Shown: piece by piece, positions 24,493-33,947 of the stretch
Layout: every line of letters begins with the position of its first letter
Position numbering within the stretch: position 1 is the stretch's first letter
Origin: JANNRA01 sp031401035
GTDB lineage: Bacteria > Desulfobacterota > Binatia > HRBIN30 > CADEER01
DNA length: 35,406 nucleotides
Reading direction: 5' to 3'
Assembly (NCBI GenBank): GCA_031401035.1
Contig: JANNRA010000044.1
Location: 1 to 35,406 of the forward strand
The notes under the pieces: model-generated
What the model saw: only the letters and a program-made list of their open reading frames with translations
Told to the model about the DNA's origin: nothing
The model's database searches: none
Position numbers and translations under genes: made by a program

Positions 24493-25806
24493 ATGACGAA
24501 AGTGGATATGGAGGCCGTCGACGACGTGCGTCGACGGCTCGCCGTCGAGGTGCCGGCCGGCGATGTAACCGCCGAAATCGAGCGCGCTTACGAGGCCCTG
24601 CGTCGCCGCGCGCGTGTGCCTGGCTTCCGGCCCGGTCGCGCGCCGCGTGCCGTGCTAGAGCAGTTGTATGGCGAGCAGGTGCGCGCCGACGTGTTCGGGC
24701 GGCTCGTCCAGGAGTCCTTCGCAGACGCAGTCCGCACGCAGAACCTGCAGCCGGTGAGCACGCCGCAGATCATCACAGAGAGTGCCGCGCCCGGCGCGCC
24801 GCTGCGTTACTCGGCGACGGTCGAAGTGCGTCCGACCATCACGGTCGCCAACTACACCGGGCTCACCGCCGACCGACCGATGCGGACGATCGACGACGCC
24901 GACGTGGAGCGGTTCATCACCACACTGCGGGAACGGCGTGCGACGCTGCGGCCGATCAGTGATCGCCTCGTGGCCCATCGTGGCGATATCGCGACGCTCG
25001 ACTACGAGGCTCGCGTCGCGGGTCGATTGGTGGGCAAAGGGGACCAGCGCCTCGTCGAGATCGGCCCGGACCCGGCGGATGGTCCCGGTGCGCGCCTCGA
25101 AGGCGTGCGCGTCGGCGAAGCGACGACCTTCGAGGTCTCCTATCCCGCCGATCACGAGAACGCCGAATTGGCAGGTCAGACGGTTACGTTCCATGCCACT
25201 GCGACGGCGTTGGCGCAGCGTGAGGTGCCGGCGCTCGACGAGGCGTTCGCTGTACAAGCGGAGTTCGCATCCGTCGAGGAGTTGCGTCAGCGCGTGCGCG
25301 AGCAGCTCGAGGCGGCCATGCAGCGCGAGGCCGACGCGGCGGTGCGCGCCTCGCTGGTCACACGGCTGGTCGGCGCGCATGAATTCGAGGTGCCGCCGGC
25401 GATGATCGAGCGCCGCGCGGAGGTGATGGCCGAGGAGGTGCTCGAGGAGCTGGGGCCGCGCCGCCCGCCCGCTAGCCGCGAAGCGGAAGTGCGGGCGCAG
25501 CTGCAGCGGGACCTGCGCGAACAGGCGCGCAACCAGGTCAAGGCCGCGCTGATTCTCGACGCGGTCGCCGAGCAGGAGCAGCTGACCGTCGACGATGATG
25601 CCCTCGACGCGCATGTCGATCGGCTCGCCGAATCCGCCGGGCGGGCGCGGGATCGGGTGCGCGCGCTCTACCAGGACGCCGGAGCGCGGGCTGGTCTGCG
25701 CATGCGATTGTTGCAGGATCGCGCCCTTGAGCTGCTCGTTGAACGCGCGGTAATTACGAATGTGGAACGGCCATCGGGCGTTGCTGGGGTGTCTGGAAAC
25801 GGCTAG
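24493..25806 (+). CDS. tig: Trigger factor, ribosome-associated chaperone/prolyl isomerase
   Basis: A 437-aa chaperone that binds the ribosome exit tunnel and shields nascent chains. The ribosome-binding signature GFRPGRAP is at residues 44-51 (E. coli GFRKGKVP). A central FKBP-like domain occupies about 165-245 (RGDIATLDYEARVAG...VSYPADHENAELAGQ). The C-terminal helical substrate-binding arms follow. ATG 24493 has GGAG 8 nt upstream; the longer frame from 24451 begins at an unsupported ATG. It is the first gene of a tig-clpP-clpX-lon-hup cluster, an order widely conserved in proteobacteria. Confidence 0.97.
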   Translation: MTKVDMEAVDDVRRRLAVEVPAGDVTAEIERAYEALRRRARVPGFRPGRAPRAVLEQLYGEQVRADVFGRLVQESFADAVRTQNLQPVSTPQIITESAAPGAPLRYSATVEVRPTITVANYTGLTADRPMRTIDDADVERFITTLRERRATLRPISDRLVAHRGDIATLDYEARVAGRLVGKGDQRLVEIGPDPADGPGARLEGVRVGEATTFEVSYPADHENAELAGQTVTFHATATALAQREVPALDEAFAVQAEFASVEELRQRVREQLEAAMQREADAAVRASLVTRLVGAHEFEVPPAMIERRAEVMAEEVLEELGPRRPPASREAEVRAQLQRDLREQARNQVKAALILDAVAEQEQLTVDDDALDAHVDRLAESAGRARDRVRALYQDAGARAGLRMRLLQDRALELLVERAVITNVERPSGVAGVSGNG

Positions 25807-25833
25807 GCTTACGGTTGGGAGAATCGCCACGCA

Positions 25834-26430
25834 ATGAATCTCGTTCCCATCGTCATCGAGCAGACTGGTCGTGGCGAGCGCGCCTTCGACATCTTCTCGC
25901 GCCTCCTGAAGGACCGCATCGTGTTCCTCGGTTCTCCGATCAACGACGACGTCGCCAACCTGATCACCGCGCAGCTGCTCTTCCTCGAATCGGAGGATCC
26001 GGAGCGCGACATCCACTTTTACATCAATTCGCCGGGGGGGTCGGTGACCGCCGGCCTCGCGATTTACGACACGATGCAGTACATTCGCTGCGAGGTCTCT
26101 ACGCTGTGCCTTGGGCAGGCGGCCAGCATGGCGGCCTGGTTGCTCGCGTCGGGGGCGCGCGGCAAGCGCTACACGCTCCCGCACGCACGGATCATGATCC
26201 ACCAGCCGCTCGGTGGCGTGCAGGGGCAGGCGGTGGACATCGACATCCAGGCGCGCGAGATCCTCCGCTTGCGCGAGCAGCTCAACAACGTGCTTGTGAA
26301 ACACACGGGGCAGAGCCTTAAGAAGATCGAGAAGGACACAGATCGCGATCTGTTCATGACCGGCAAGCAGGCGGTAGAATACGGGCTGGTGGACGAGGTG
26401 ATCGTCAGCCGGTCGATCAAGAAAGTGTGA
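25834..26430 (+). CDS. clpP: ATP-dependent Clp protease proteolytic subunit
   Basis: A 198-aa serine peptidase that forms the tetradecameric proteolytic chamber used by ClpX. The catalytic triad is visible as S98 (GQAASMAAW), H123 (MIHQPLGG) and D172 (DTDRDLFM), at almost exactly the E. coli positions. The handle-helix region GQAVDIDIQAREI and the N-terminal VPIVIEQTGRGERAFDI, including the short propeptide-free start, are normal. GGGAG lies upstream of ATG 25834, 27 bp after tig. clpX follows after 10 bp. Confidence 0.98.
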   Translation: MNLVPIVIEQTGRGERAFDIFSRLLKDRIVFLGSPINDDVANLITAQLLFLESEDPERDIHFYINSPGGSVTAGLAIYDTMQYIRCEVSTLCLGQAASMAAWLLASGARGKRYTLPHARIMIHQPLGGVQGQAVDIDIQAREILRLREQLNNVLVKHTGQSLKKIEKDTDRDLFMTGKQAVEYGLVDEVIVSRSIKKV

Positions 26431-26440
26431 GCGGTGGTGT

Positions 26441-27694
26441 ATGGCGAAGCACGGTGACGATCGGGGCGGCAACTTGGTCTGTTCGTTCTGCGGCAAGAGT
26501 CAGGACGAAGTCCGAAAGCTCATCGCCGGTCCGACGGTGTACATTTGCGACGAGTGCATTGACCTCTGCAACGACATCATCGCCGAGGAATGCGATCAGG
26601 AAGAAGGGCTCACCTCGACCTCGGCGGTCCCGAAGCCATCCGAGATCAAGAAGGTCCTCGACCAGTACGTGATCGGTCAAGAGCGCGCCAAACGTGTGCT
26701 GGCCGTCGCGGTGCACAATCATTATAAGCGGATCGACTCGCAGCTGGTCACCGGCGACGTCGAGCTTCAGAAGTCGAACATCCTGCTGGTCGGCCCGACC
26801 GGGTCTGGCAAGACCCTGCTCGCGCAGACGTTGGCGCGCTTCCTCCAGGTGCCGTTCACCATTGCCGACGCAACCAGCCTGACTGAGGCCGGCTACGTCG
26901 GGGAGGACGTCGAGAACATTATCCTGAGCTTGTTGCAGAACGCCGACTACGACGTCGAAAAGGCGCAGCGCGGAATCGTATACATCGACGAAATCGACAA
27001 GATCTCGCGCAAAGGCGACAACCCGTCGATCACGCGCGACGTGTCGGGCGAAGGTGTTCAGCAGGCGCTGCTCAAGATTATCGAAGGGACGACGGCCAGT
27101 GTGCCGCCGAAGGGCGGCCGCAAGCACCCGCAGCAGGAGTTCCTGCAGGTGGACACGTCGAACATCCTCTTCATATGCGGCGGCGCTTTCGTCGGCCTCG
27201 AGGATATCATCCGTCGCCGCATCGGCATGAAGGGTATCGGCTTTGGGGTCGAAATCCGCGCCCGCGAGCAGGGCCTGCAGCGCAACCTCCTGCATGAGGT
27301 CCAAACCGAGGATCTACTGAAGTTTGGCCTGATTCCGGAATTCATCGGCCGCCTGCCGGTAATCGCGACGCTGGACGAGTTGCAAGAGCATGACCTCGTG
27401 CGGATTCTCAAGGAGCCGAAGAACGCGCTCACCCGCCAATACCAGAAGCTGTTCGAGATGGAGGGTGTGCACCTCAAGTTCACCGATGGGGCATTGGTGG
27501 CGATCGCACGCGAGGCCCTGCGCCGGAAGTCCGGGGCGCGCGGCCTGCGTGCGATCCTCGAGGACGTGATGCTCGACGTCATGTACGACATCCCGTCCCA
27601 GCCCAACATCAAGGAAGTGCTGATCGCGGAGGAAGTCATCACCAAGCGCGAACAGCCTATCGTCCTGTACCAGAAGACGGCTGAGACGGCCTGA
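26441..27694 (+). CDS. clpX: Clp protease ATP-binding subunit ClpX
   Basis: A 417-aa AAA+ unfoldase that recognises tagged proteins and feeds them to ClpP. The N-terminal zinc-binding domain has C14-x2-C17 and C36-x2-C39. Walker A GPTGSGKT is at 118-125, the pore loop GYVG at 151-154 and Walker B IVYIDEID at 179-186. Sensor and arginine-finger regions (IPEFIGRLPVI, SGARGLRAI) are present. The start is the ATG at 26441, 10 bp after the clpP stop. All expected features are intact. Confidence 0.98.
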   Translation: MAKHGDDRGGNLVCSFCGKSQDEVRKLIAGPTVYICDECIDLCNDIIAEECDQEEGLTSTSAVPKPSEIKKVLDQYVIGQERAKRVLAVAVHNHYKRIDSQLVTGDVELQKSNILLVGPTGSGKTLLAQTLARFLQVPFTIADATSLTEAGYVGEDVENIILSLLQNADYDVEKAQRGIVYIDEIDKISRKGDNPSITRDVSGEGVQQALLKIIEGTTASVPPKGGRKHPQQEFLQVDTSNILFICGGAFVGLEDIIRRRIGMKGIGFGVEIRAREQGLQRNLLHEVQTEDLLKFGLIPEFIGRLPVIATLDELQEHDLVRILKEPKNALTRQYQKLFEMEGVHLKFTDGALVAIAREALRRKSGARGLRAILEDVMLDVMYDIPSQPNIKEVLIAEEVITKREQPIVLYQKTAETA

Positions 27695-27703
27695 GGGTTC
27701 TGC

Positions 27704-30157
27704 ATGCTCTTTCGCAACGACAAGAAGGATCGCGACGACGGGCCCGGAGGGAACGTTTTGCGCGTCCCGCTGCTTCCACTCCGCGACATCATCGTTTTTC
27801 CGCACATGGTGGTGCCGCTGTTCGTCGGGCGTCAGAAGTCGATCAAGGCGCTTGAAGAAGCGATGAACAAGCAGAAGTTCATCCTCCTCGCGGCACAGCG
27901 CGAAGCAAAGACCAACGACCCTGGCGAGGAGGATATCTACAGCGTTGGCACGCTCGGCTCGGTAGTGCAGCTCTTGCGCCTTCCGGATGGCACGGTGAAG
28001 GTCCTCGTCGAAGGCAAGAAGAGGGCCCGCGTGCTGCGGTACGTCGACCAGTCGGAGTACTTCCTTGTCGAGGCGGAAGAGATTGAAGAGGTGTGCCCCA
28101 AGAACACCGAGATTGAGGCCCTGACGCGTTCGATCAATTCGACGTTCGAACACTACGTGAAGCTCAACAAGAAGATCCCGCCCGAAATGATCATGTCGGT
28201 CGCATCGATCGACGATCCGGCGCGACTCGCCGACACCATCGTCGCGCACCTCGGCGTCAAGCTCGAGGACAAGCAGGCGCTGTTGGAGATTGAGAACCCG
28301 GCAGAACGCCTCGAGCGTGTGCTGGGCAATATGCGGTCCGAGATCGAGATTCTCGAGGTCGAGAAGCGGATCCGGACGCGGGTCAAGAAGCAGATGGAGA
28401 AGACCCAGAAGGAGTACTACCTCAACGAGCAGATGCGGGCGATCCAAAAGGAGCTCGGAGAGAAGGACGAGTTCAAGAACGAGATCCAGGAGCTCGAGGA
28501 AAAGATTAAGCAGAAGAAGATGTCGGCCGAGGCCCGAGAGAAGGTCGAGAAGGAGATGAAGAAGCTCAAGATGATGTCTCCGATGTCGGCCGAGGCGACC
28601 GTCGTCCGGAACTACATCGACTGGCTCATCTCCCTGCCTTGGGGCGACTATACCGACGACAAGCTGGATATCGCGGAGGCCGAGAAGGTTCTCGAAGAGG
28701 ACCATTACGGCCTCGAGAAGGTGAAGCAGCGTATTCTTGAGTACCTCGCTGTCCAGTCGCTAGCGGGCCAGATGAAGGGGCCGATCCTGTGCTTGGTCGG
28801 TCCGCCGGGAGTCGGCAAGACTTCGCTTGGCAAGTCGATTGCCCGCTCGACCGGTCGCAAGTTCGTGCGCATCTCGCTCGGGGGAGTACGGGACGAAGCG
28901 GAGATCCGTGGCCATCGCCGTACCTACATCGGCGCGTTGCCGGGCAAGATCATTCAATCGATGAAGAAGGCGGCGTCGAGCAACCCGGTGTTCCTGCTCG
29001 ACGAGGTTGACAAGATGTCTACGGACTTCCGTGGCGACCCGTCCTCGGCGTTGCTCGAAGTGCTCGACCCTGAGCAGAACTCGACCTTCAATGACCACTA
29101 TCTCGACGTCGATTACGACCTGTCACGGGTCATGTTCATCACAACCGCAAACACGCTGGAGGGGATTCCGCGTCCCCTGCAGGACCGCATGGAGATCATT
29201 CGCATCGCTGGGTACACGGAAGTCGAGAAGCAGCACATCGCCAGCCGGTACTTGGTGCGCAAGCAGCGTGAAGCAAATGGTCTGAAGGACGAGAACGTCG
29301 AGATTTCCGACAACGCGCTACTCGGCGTGATCCGCCACTACACCAAGGAGGCCGGCGTCCGGAATCTTGAGCGAGAAATCGCCTCGATCTGTCGCAAGGT
29401 CGCCGTGGAAGTCGTGAAGACAGACCGCGGTGCCCGGGTGCGCGTCAACGGCAAGGCGCTGGCGAAGTTCCTGGGCCCGCCGAAGTTCCGCTACGGCAAG
29501 GCCGAGGAGGACAGCCGGGTTGGTATGGCCACCGGACTAGCGTGGACTGAACTCGGCGGGGAACTGCTGTCGACTGAGGTCACCGTCATGCCCGGGAAGG
29601 GCAAGCTGATTATCACGGGGCGGCTCGGGAACGTCATGCAGGAGTCCGCCCAGGCCGCGCTCAGTTACGTCCGGTCCCGCGCCGACGAACTGGGGCTGGA
29701 ACGGGACTTCTATCAGAAGATCGATCTGCACATTCACGTCCCTGAGGGCGCTATTCCCAAGGATGGACCGTCGGCCGGTATCACGATGGCGACGGCGCTC
29801 GTATCGGCGTTGACCAAGGCTCCGGTCCGGCACGATCTCGCGATGACCGGCGAAGTGACCCTGCGCGGGCGGGTGCTGCCGATCGGGGGACTTAAAGAGA
29901 AGGTGCTGGCGGCCCACCGAGCCGGCATCAAGACCGTGTTGATTCCGGCCGAGAACGAGAAGGACATTTTAGACATACCGGCCAATGTGCTGCGGGCGGT
30001 CAATCTCGTCATGGTCGACCACATTGATCAAGTGTTGCGGAAGGCGCTCGTCCTCGCTGATCCCGACTCGCTGTTCCGAAAGGCGGCCCCGGTTGCTCCG
30101 GTGCAGCCGCCCTCATTCGGTGAAGCGACGCCGACTCCGGACGTCGTCGCCCACTGA
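27704..30157 (+). CDS. lon: ATP-dependent protease Lon (LonA)
   Basis: An 817-aa AAA+ serine protease degrading misfolded and regulatory proteins. The N-terminal LON substrate-binding domain (about 20-215) begins VPLLPLRDIIVFPHMVVPL. A long coiled coil with many Lys/Glu follows (about 215-330). Walker A GPPGVGKT is at 366-373, Walker B is VFLLDEVDKM, and the protease domain has S690 in KDGPSAGIT and K733 in GGLKEK as the Ser-Lys dyad. GAGGG lies just before ATG 27704, 9 bp after clpX. Length and motifs are typical. Confidence 0.98.
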   Translation: MLFRNDKKDRDDGPGGNVLRVPLLPLRDIIVFPHMVVPLFVGRQKSIKALEEAMNKQKFILLAAQREAKTNDPGEEDIYSVGTLGSVVQLLRLPDGTVKVLVEGKKRARVLRYVDQSEYFLVEAEEIEEVCPKNTEIEALTRSINSTFEHYVKLNKKIPPEMIMSVASIDDPARLADTIVAHLGVKLEDKQALLEIENPAERLERVLGNMRSEIEILEVEKRIRTRVKKQMEKTQKEYYLNEQMRAIQKELGEKDEFKNEIQELEEKIKQKKMSAEAREKVEKEMKKLKMMSPMSAEATVVRNYIDWLISLPWGDYTDDKLDIAEAEKVLEEDHYGLEKVKQRILEYLAVQSLAGQMKGPILCLVGPPGVGKTSLGKSIARSTGRKFVRISLGGVRDEAEIRGHRRTYIGALPGKIIQSMKKAASSNPVFLLDEVDKMSTDFRGDPSSALLEVLDPEQNSTFNDHYLDVDYDLSRVMFITTANTLEGIPRPLQDRMEIIRIAGYTEVEKQHIASRYLVRKQREANGLKDENVEISDNALLGVIRHYTKEAGVRNLEREIASICRKVAVEVVKTDRGARVRVNGKALAKFLGPPKFRYGKAEEDSRVGMATGLAWTELGGELLSTEVTVMPGKGKLIITGRLGNVMQESAQAALSYVRSRADELGLERDFYQKIDLHIHVPEGAIPKDGPSAGITMATALVSALTKAPVRHDLAMTGEVTLRGRVLPIGGLKEKVLAAHRAGIKTVLIPAENEKDILDIPANVLRAVNLVMVDHIDQVLRKALVLADPDSLFRKAAPVAPVQPPSFGEATPTPDVVAH

Positions 30158-30184
30158 CCGGTCCGGCCTCGCGATCCGGATCGG

Positions 30185-30213
30185 TTGACTAGCCCGGAGG
30201 CCGCTGTTATAGC
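30185..30213 (+). promoter_or_regulatory. Sigma70-type promoter with extended -10 upstream of hup
   Basis: TTGACT (30185-30190), a 17-bp spacer and TATAGC (30208-30213) preceded by TG at 30205-30206. The match to an extended -10 promoter is good for so GC-rich a genome. It would start transcription about 35 bp before the HU ATG and so uncouple HU from lon. Confidence 0.5.
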
Positions 30214-30255
30214 GCCGGGGTTACCCTCAACGCCGCGACCAACCCGGGGGTCGGA

Positions 30256-30540
30256 ATGACCAAAGCCGAATTAATCGAATCTGTTGCCAGCAAAGTAGAT
30301 CTGCCGCGTGCCACTGCCGAACGGGCGGTGAACACGATGTTTGACGAGATGGTGACCGCGCTCCGTCAAGGGGACAAGGTCAATATCTCCGGGTTTGGAA
30401 CCTTCTCGGTGTCTGCCAGAAAGGCGCGCACCGGACGAAATCCAAAGACCGGAGAGAGCATCGAGATTGCGGCGTCGCGGGCGGCGAAGTTTAAGCCCGG
30501 GAAGACGCTGAAAGACGAGATCAACGACGGGAGCAAGTAG
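30256..30540 (+). CDS. hup: HU-family DNA-binding protein
   Basis: A 94-aa nucleoid protein that bends DNA as a dimer. The signature GFGTF is at residues 46-50 and the arm motif RNPKTGE at 61-67, followed by the lysine-containing C-terminal helix. Its place immediately after lon matches hupB in enteric bacteria. It could be HU-beta or a generic HU; IHF-specific features are not evident. The codons here are less GC-biased (ATT, GAA, TTA) than in nearby genes. A strong-looking promoter lies directly upstream. The stop TAG at 30538 is followed after 28 bp by tRNA-Val. Confidence 0.97.
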   Translation: MTKAELIESVASKVDLPRATAERAVNTMFDEMVTALRQGDKVNISGFGTFSVSARKARTGRNPKTGESIEIAASRAAKFKPGKTLKDEINDGSK

Positions 30541-30568
30541 GCGCGAGGGGTCGGCTCGGCTTCCTGTG

Positions 30569-30643
30569 GGGCGGTTAGCTCAGCGGGAGAGCATCGGCCT
30601 TACAAGCCGGGGGTCATCCGTTCAAATCGGATACCGCCCACCA
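30569..30643 (+). tRNA. tRNA-Val (anticodon UAC)
   Basis: Cloverleaf with acceptor GGGCGGT/ACCGCCC, discriminator A and an encoded CCA. The anticodon stem is TCGGC/GCCGG with loop CTTACAA, anticodon TAC. The T-loop is TTCAAAT. It lies 31 bp before tRNA-Asp and both may be cotranscribed with hup or rplM. Confidence 0.97.
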
Positions 30644-30674
30644 GACTTCCGAGAGTATGCATTTTCACAGTATC

Positions 30675-30752
<78 letters not shown>

Positions 30753-30777
30753 TTTTTTGGACCCATCGGAGTCACCC

Positions 30778-31233
30778 ATGAAGTCGACACATATGCTCAC
30801 CCGCGAGGAGGCGTTGGCCGCCCGACAGTGGTTTGTGATCGACGCGAAGGAGCAGGTGCTCGGCCGCGTTGCGTCCGAGGCCGCCAAGCTGCTGCGGGGC
30901 AAGTTGAATCCTGGGTTTACGCCGCACGTCGATTGCGGCGATTTCGTGGTGATTGTCAATGCGGAGCAGGTCAAGCTCACCGGCCTCAAGGACAAGAGCA
31001 AGGTGTACTATCGGCACACGGGCTTTCCGGGGGGGATTCGTTCCGTTACTGCGGAGAAGCTTCGCGCTGGCCACCCGGAGCGCCTTCTGCGGTTTGCCGT
31101 GACCGGGATGCTGCCGAAGAACCGCCTTGGGCGTCAGCTGGCGACCAAGTTAAAAATATATGCCGGGCCCGAGCATCCGCACGTGGCGCAGCAGCCGGCC
31201 CCATTCGAGATCGGCGCCGCTCGGCGCGCCTGA
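30778..31233 (+). CDS. rplM: 50S ribosomal protein L13
   Basis: A 151-aa early-assembly protein of the large subunit. After a short N-terminal extension (MKSTHMLTREEALAAR) the family core begins with QWFVIDAKEQVLGRVASEAAKLLRGK. YYRHTGFPGG and VTGMLPKNRLGRQ follow; the latter is the L13 signature region. The GGAG at 30768-30771 is 6 nt from ATG 30778, which settles the start against an in-frame ATG seven codons upstream. It is paired with rpsI, 14 bp downstream, the universal L13-S9 operon. Confidence 0.98.
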   Translation: MKSTHMLTREEALAARQWFVIDAKEQVLGRVASEAAKLLRGKLNPGFTPHVDCGDFVVIVNAEQVKLTGLKDKSKVYYRHTGFPGGIRSVTAEKLRAGHPERLLRFAVTGMLPKNRLGRQLATKLKIYAGPEHPHVAQQPAPFEIGAARRA

Positions 31234-31247
31234 GGGGATGTTGAATC

Positions 31248-31646
31248 ATGGATGATCGCACCGCGAGCCAAGCTGCTACCGGCAGGCGCAAGACTGCAGT
31301 GGCGCGCGTCCGGCTGCTGCCTGGCGATGGCAAGGTCACTGTGAACCGTCGCAGCCTTGATGAGTACTTCGGGCGGCCGACGCTCCGCATGATCGTGAAT
31401 CAGCCGTTCGAGCTCACCAGCACCAAGGGGACGTATGACGTCGCAGTCAACGTGGCCGGCGGTGGTGTTTCAGCGCAAGCCTCCGCTATTCGGCATGGCA
31501 TCACGCGGGCGTTGATGGGGGTCAACCCCGACTTCCGCCCCGCCCTGAAGAAGGCGGGCTTCGTCACGCGTGATCCTCGCGAGGTTGAGCGCAAGAAGTA
31601 CGGCCGGCATAAGGCGCGTAAGCGACCTCAGTACTCGAAGCGTTGA
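31248..31646 (+). CDS. rpsI: 30S ribosomal protein S9
   Basis: A 132-aa small-subunit protein. It has the N-terminal TGRRKTAVARVRL, the GGGVSAQASAIRHGITRAL signature and a C-terminal tail ending in SKR, the residues that reach the P-site tRNA. It is second in the rplM-rpsI operon. The stop codon is only 8 bp from the stop of the convergent lptG, with no clear terminator hairpin between. Confidence 0.98.
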   Translation: MDDRTASQAATGRRKTAVARVRLLPGDGKVTVNRRSLDEYFGRPTLRMIVNQPFELTSTKGTYDVAVNVAGGGVSAQASAIRHGITRALMGVNPDFRPALKKAGFVTRDPREVERKKYGRHKARKRPQYSKR

Positions 31647-31654
31647 TTGGCGAG

Positions 31655-32749
31655 CTAATCGTTCGACAAGAGTAGCCCTACGCCGAGCAAGGCATAGAAG
31701 GCATTGGCGGTCCAGGCGGCGAGGAGCGGTGGCAGGGCGCCACTCTGGCCCAGCGACGTCGCCAGTCCCAACAGCACCCAGTAGCCGAAGCCGACAGCGG
31801 TGCCCGTGCCGACGACGGTTGCGATGCTCGCGTGCCGTTGCAGACGCCCGGCGATAGGTGCGGCGACCAAGGCGAGTACTAAGCTAGCCAGAGGCAACGC
31901 CAGCTTGAGGTAGAGGTCGACGAGGTAGTGCGATGCGTCTATCCCCTTGCGCGTGAGCCCGTCGATGCGGTCGCTAAGGGCGGCGAAACTCAGTTCCTCG
32001 GGTTCGCGTTGCACCTCCTTGAAGTCGTCGAGCGTCTCGGCGATTTTCAGGCCGTCTGGCGGCACAGGCACCGTTACGAACCCGCCTTCGTCGATCCGGT
32101 CTTCAACCGCGTCGTGCGCCAGCCAGCGCCCCTCCGTCCACTGCGCTTTGGGGACACGGACGACGCTACGCAGGCGGAAGGTGTCGTCGAGGCGATAGAT
32201 CGTGAGATCGAAAACCGCCTGCTGGGCGCGGTCTACGTAGTCGACATGATAGAACCCGTCGGAACCATGGTACCAGATTGCGCGCTCACTCAGGACTCCG
32301 CGCAGCGCGCGCTTACGAATCTCGATGTTGTTCACATACTCGAACTGGCGAGAGCAGTACGGCACAACCGATTCGTTCCACACCAGGGCAGCGACGCTGA
32401 TGGCAGCCGCGATTGCGAGAAGAGGCATCGCTGTCTGTACGAGGCTGACGCCCCCGGCGCGCAGGGCGATGATCTCGTTACGGCGTCCCATCAGGCCGAA
32501 GGTCAGAAGGGTGGCCGTAATGACCGCAGGGGGCGTGATCTGCGTGAGCATCAGCGGAATCTTGAACAAGAAGTACCGCGTTGCGGCACCGAGACTCGCC
32601 TCATGGCGGAGCAGGATGTCGAGGCGGTCAAAAAGATCGATGATGATGTAGAGCATCACGAAGCTCACCAAGATGGGGAGTAGCAGCCCAAGGAACTGCC
32701 GCGCGATGTACCGGTGGATGACTGAGCTTGGTGGGGGGAAAACTGCCAT
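31655..32749 (-). CDS. lptG: LPS export ABC transporter permease LptG (YjgP/YjgQ family)
   Basis: A 364-aa inner-membrane permease that, with LptF and the LptB ATPase, extracts lipopolysaccharide and passes it to LptC/LptA. It has transmembrane segments near the N terminus (QFLGLLLPILVSFVMLYIII), LTQITPPAVITATLLTFG with the conserved NEIIALRAGGVSL coupling segment, a periplasmic beta-jellyroll of about 140 residues, and three C-terminal helices. ATG 32749 is one base from the lptF stop, so the pair is translationally coupled. Assigned as LptG by order after lptF; the two paralogues are otherwise similar. Confidence 0.92.
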   Translation of the reverse strand: MAVFPPPSSVIHRYIARQFLGLLLPILVSFVMLYIIIDLFDRLDILLRHEASLGAATRYFLFKIPLMLTQITPPAVITATLLTFGLMGRRNEIIALRAGGVSLVQTAMPLLAIAAAISVAALVWNESVVPYCSRQFEYVNNIEIRKRALRGVLSERAIWYHGSDGFYHVDYVDRAQQAVFDLTIYRLDDTFRLRSVVRVPKAQWTEGRWLAHDAVEDRIDEGGFVTVPVPPDGLKIAETLDDFKEVQREPEELSFAALSDRIDGLTRKGIDASHYLVDLYLKLALPLASLVLALVAAPIAGRLQRHASIATVVGTGTAVGFGYWVLLGLATSLGQSGALPPLLAAWTANAFYALLGVGLLLSND

Positions 32750-32750
32750 G

Positions 32751-33932
32751 TCATACCGTTGGCATGCCGCCGAGAGGGCGCCGACGCCGCAGCGCCGCTG
32801 CTACCCGGTCCCAGAGCGGAGGGCGTCCGCGGGTGGTCTCGCTTGCGGCGCGGGCGAGCAGTACCGTCGCCACGCCCGCGAGGACGACATTCGGCACCCA
32901 CACGGCGACAATGGCTGGTACGGCGCCGCGTTCGCCAAGGTTCTGACCGAAGGTGAGCAGCATATAGTACAGGAAAATCAGTCCGAGACTGAGCGAGAAC
33001 CCGCGCGAATGGACTGATCGGGAGGGCTGGATGCCCAGTGGAACGCCGAGCGCGGCAAAGACCAGGCAGGCAAAGGGAATCGAGAACTTGCGCTGGGCCT
33101 CGACAAGTTCAATGAAGGCAGGCTCGCCACGCGACTTCTTGGCGGCGATCGCTGCGCGCAATTCGATGAGCGTCATCTCGCTCGCGTCCTTGTCGCGATT
33201 TCGAAGCTGGGCGAGCGCTGCATTCAGGTCCAGGGTGATGTCGTAGGTCTCGAATCGGGTGTCCTGGTAGCCATCGTCACGATCGGTGCTGTAGATCCCG
33301 CCATGTTCGAGGCGCAGGGTCAGGCTGTTCCCTGCCTCGTTGGTGACTAGGCGGCCCCGCTCCGCGTAGACGGTGTTTTGCATCGAGTCGTCTCGAGTAT
33401 CGGAGATCAGGATGCCCTCCAGCAGGTCGCTGGCGGGTTGGATGCGTTCGACATAAATGACCAGATCCTTGAACTCGTCGTTGAACACCCTCGCCTTGAT
33501 ACCGGCTGCGGCCCGAGTCTTGACGATTTCGTACAGTCCCGTGCGTAGATGGCTATTGCCCCATGGTCGGGCGGTGAGCGAGAGCCACAGGGTAAGCGCC
33601 GCGACGCCGATTGCAAAGACGCCGACCGGAACGAGCAGGCGATACAGGCTCACGCCGGCGGCACGGAGAGCGACGATCTCGCTGTCGGAAGAAAGGCGCC
33701 CGAAAGCGACCAGAATCGCAAGCAGCAGCGCCATGGGTACGGTGACTTCAAGGAACGCAGGCAGAATGTACGAAAACACGCGCAGCATCTGGCCGAGCGG
33801 CACGCCGCGGTTCACGACCAACTCGACCAGCTTGAGAATGCGGACAATGAGCAGGATGGACGTGAAGATGGTCAGGCCGAGCAGGAACGGCACGAGCATC
33901 TCGCGCACGAGGTACCTGTCCAGGATCTTCAC
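32751..33932 (-). CDS. lptF: LPS export ABC transporter permease LptF
   Basis: A 393-aa partner of LptG. The N terminus KILDRYLVREMLVPFLLGLTIF, with a long hydrophobic helix, is typical; coupling motif DSEIVALRAAGVSLYRLL and the periplasmic domain (VIYVERIQPASDLLEGILISD, in parts VIYVERI and EGILISD) follow, then C-terminal helices with FLYYMLLTFGQNLG. The start is a GTG at 33932; the longer open frame upstream has no membrane-protein character and would run through rlmB. There is no good ribosome-binding site. The start lies 15 bp from the divergent GTG of rlmB, so any promoter for lptFG must be inside the rlmB coding sequence. Confidence 0.92.
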   Translation of the reverse strand: MKILDRYLVREMLVPFLLGLTIFTSILLIVRILKLVELVVNRGVPLGQMLRVFSYILPAFLEVTVPMALLLAILVAFGRLSSDSEIVALRAAGVSLYRLLVPVGVFAIGVAALTLWLSLTARPWGNSHLRTGLYEIVKTRAAAGIKARVFNDEFKDLVIYVERIQPASDLLEGILISDTRDDSMQNTVYAERGRLVTNEAGNSLTLRLEHGGIYSTDRDDGYQDTRFETYDITLDLNAALAQLRNRDKDASEMTLIELRAAIAAKKSRGEPAFIELVEAQRKFSIPFACLVFAALGVPLGIQPSRSVHSRGFSLSLGLIFLYYMLLTFGQNLGERGAVPAIVAVWVPNVVLAGVATVLLARAASETTRGRPPLWDRVAAALRRRRPLGGMPTV

Positions 33933-33947
33933 TGCGAGGCAACAGTA

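Noticed and set aside
33549..33947. Extension of rlmB upstream to give a 391-aa protein
   Set aside because: The extra part is antisense to lptF and rich in charged nonsense sequence; family N terminus begins at RWIYGVNAV.
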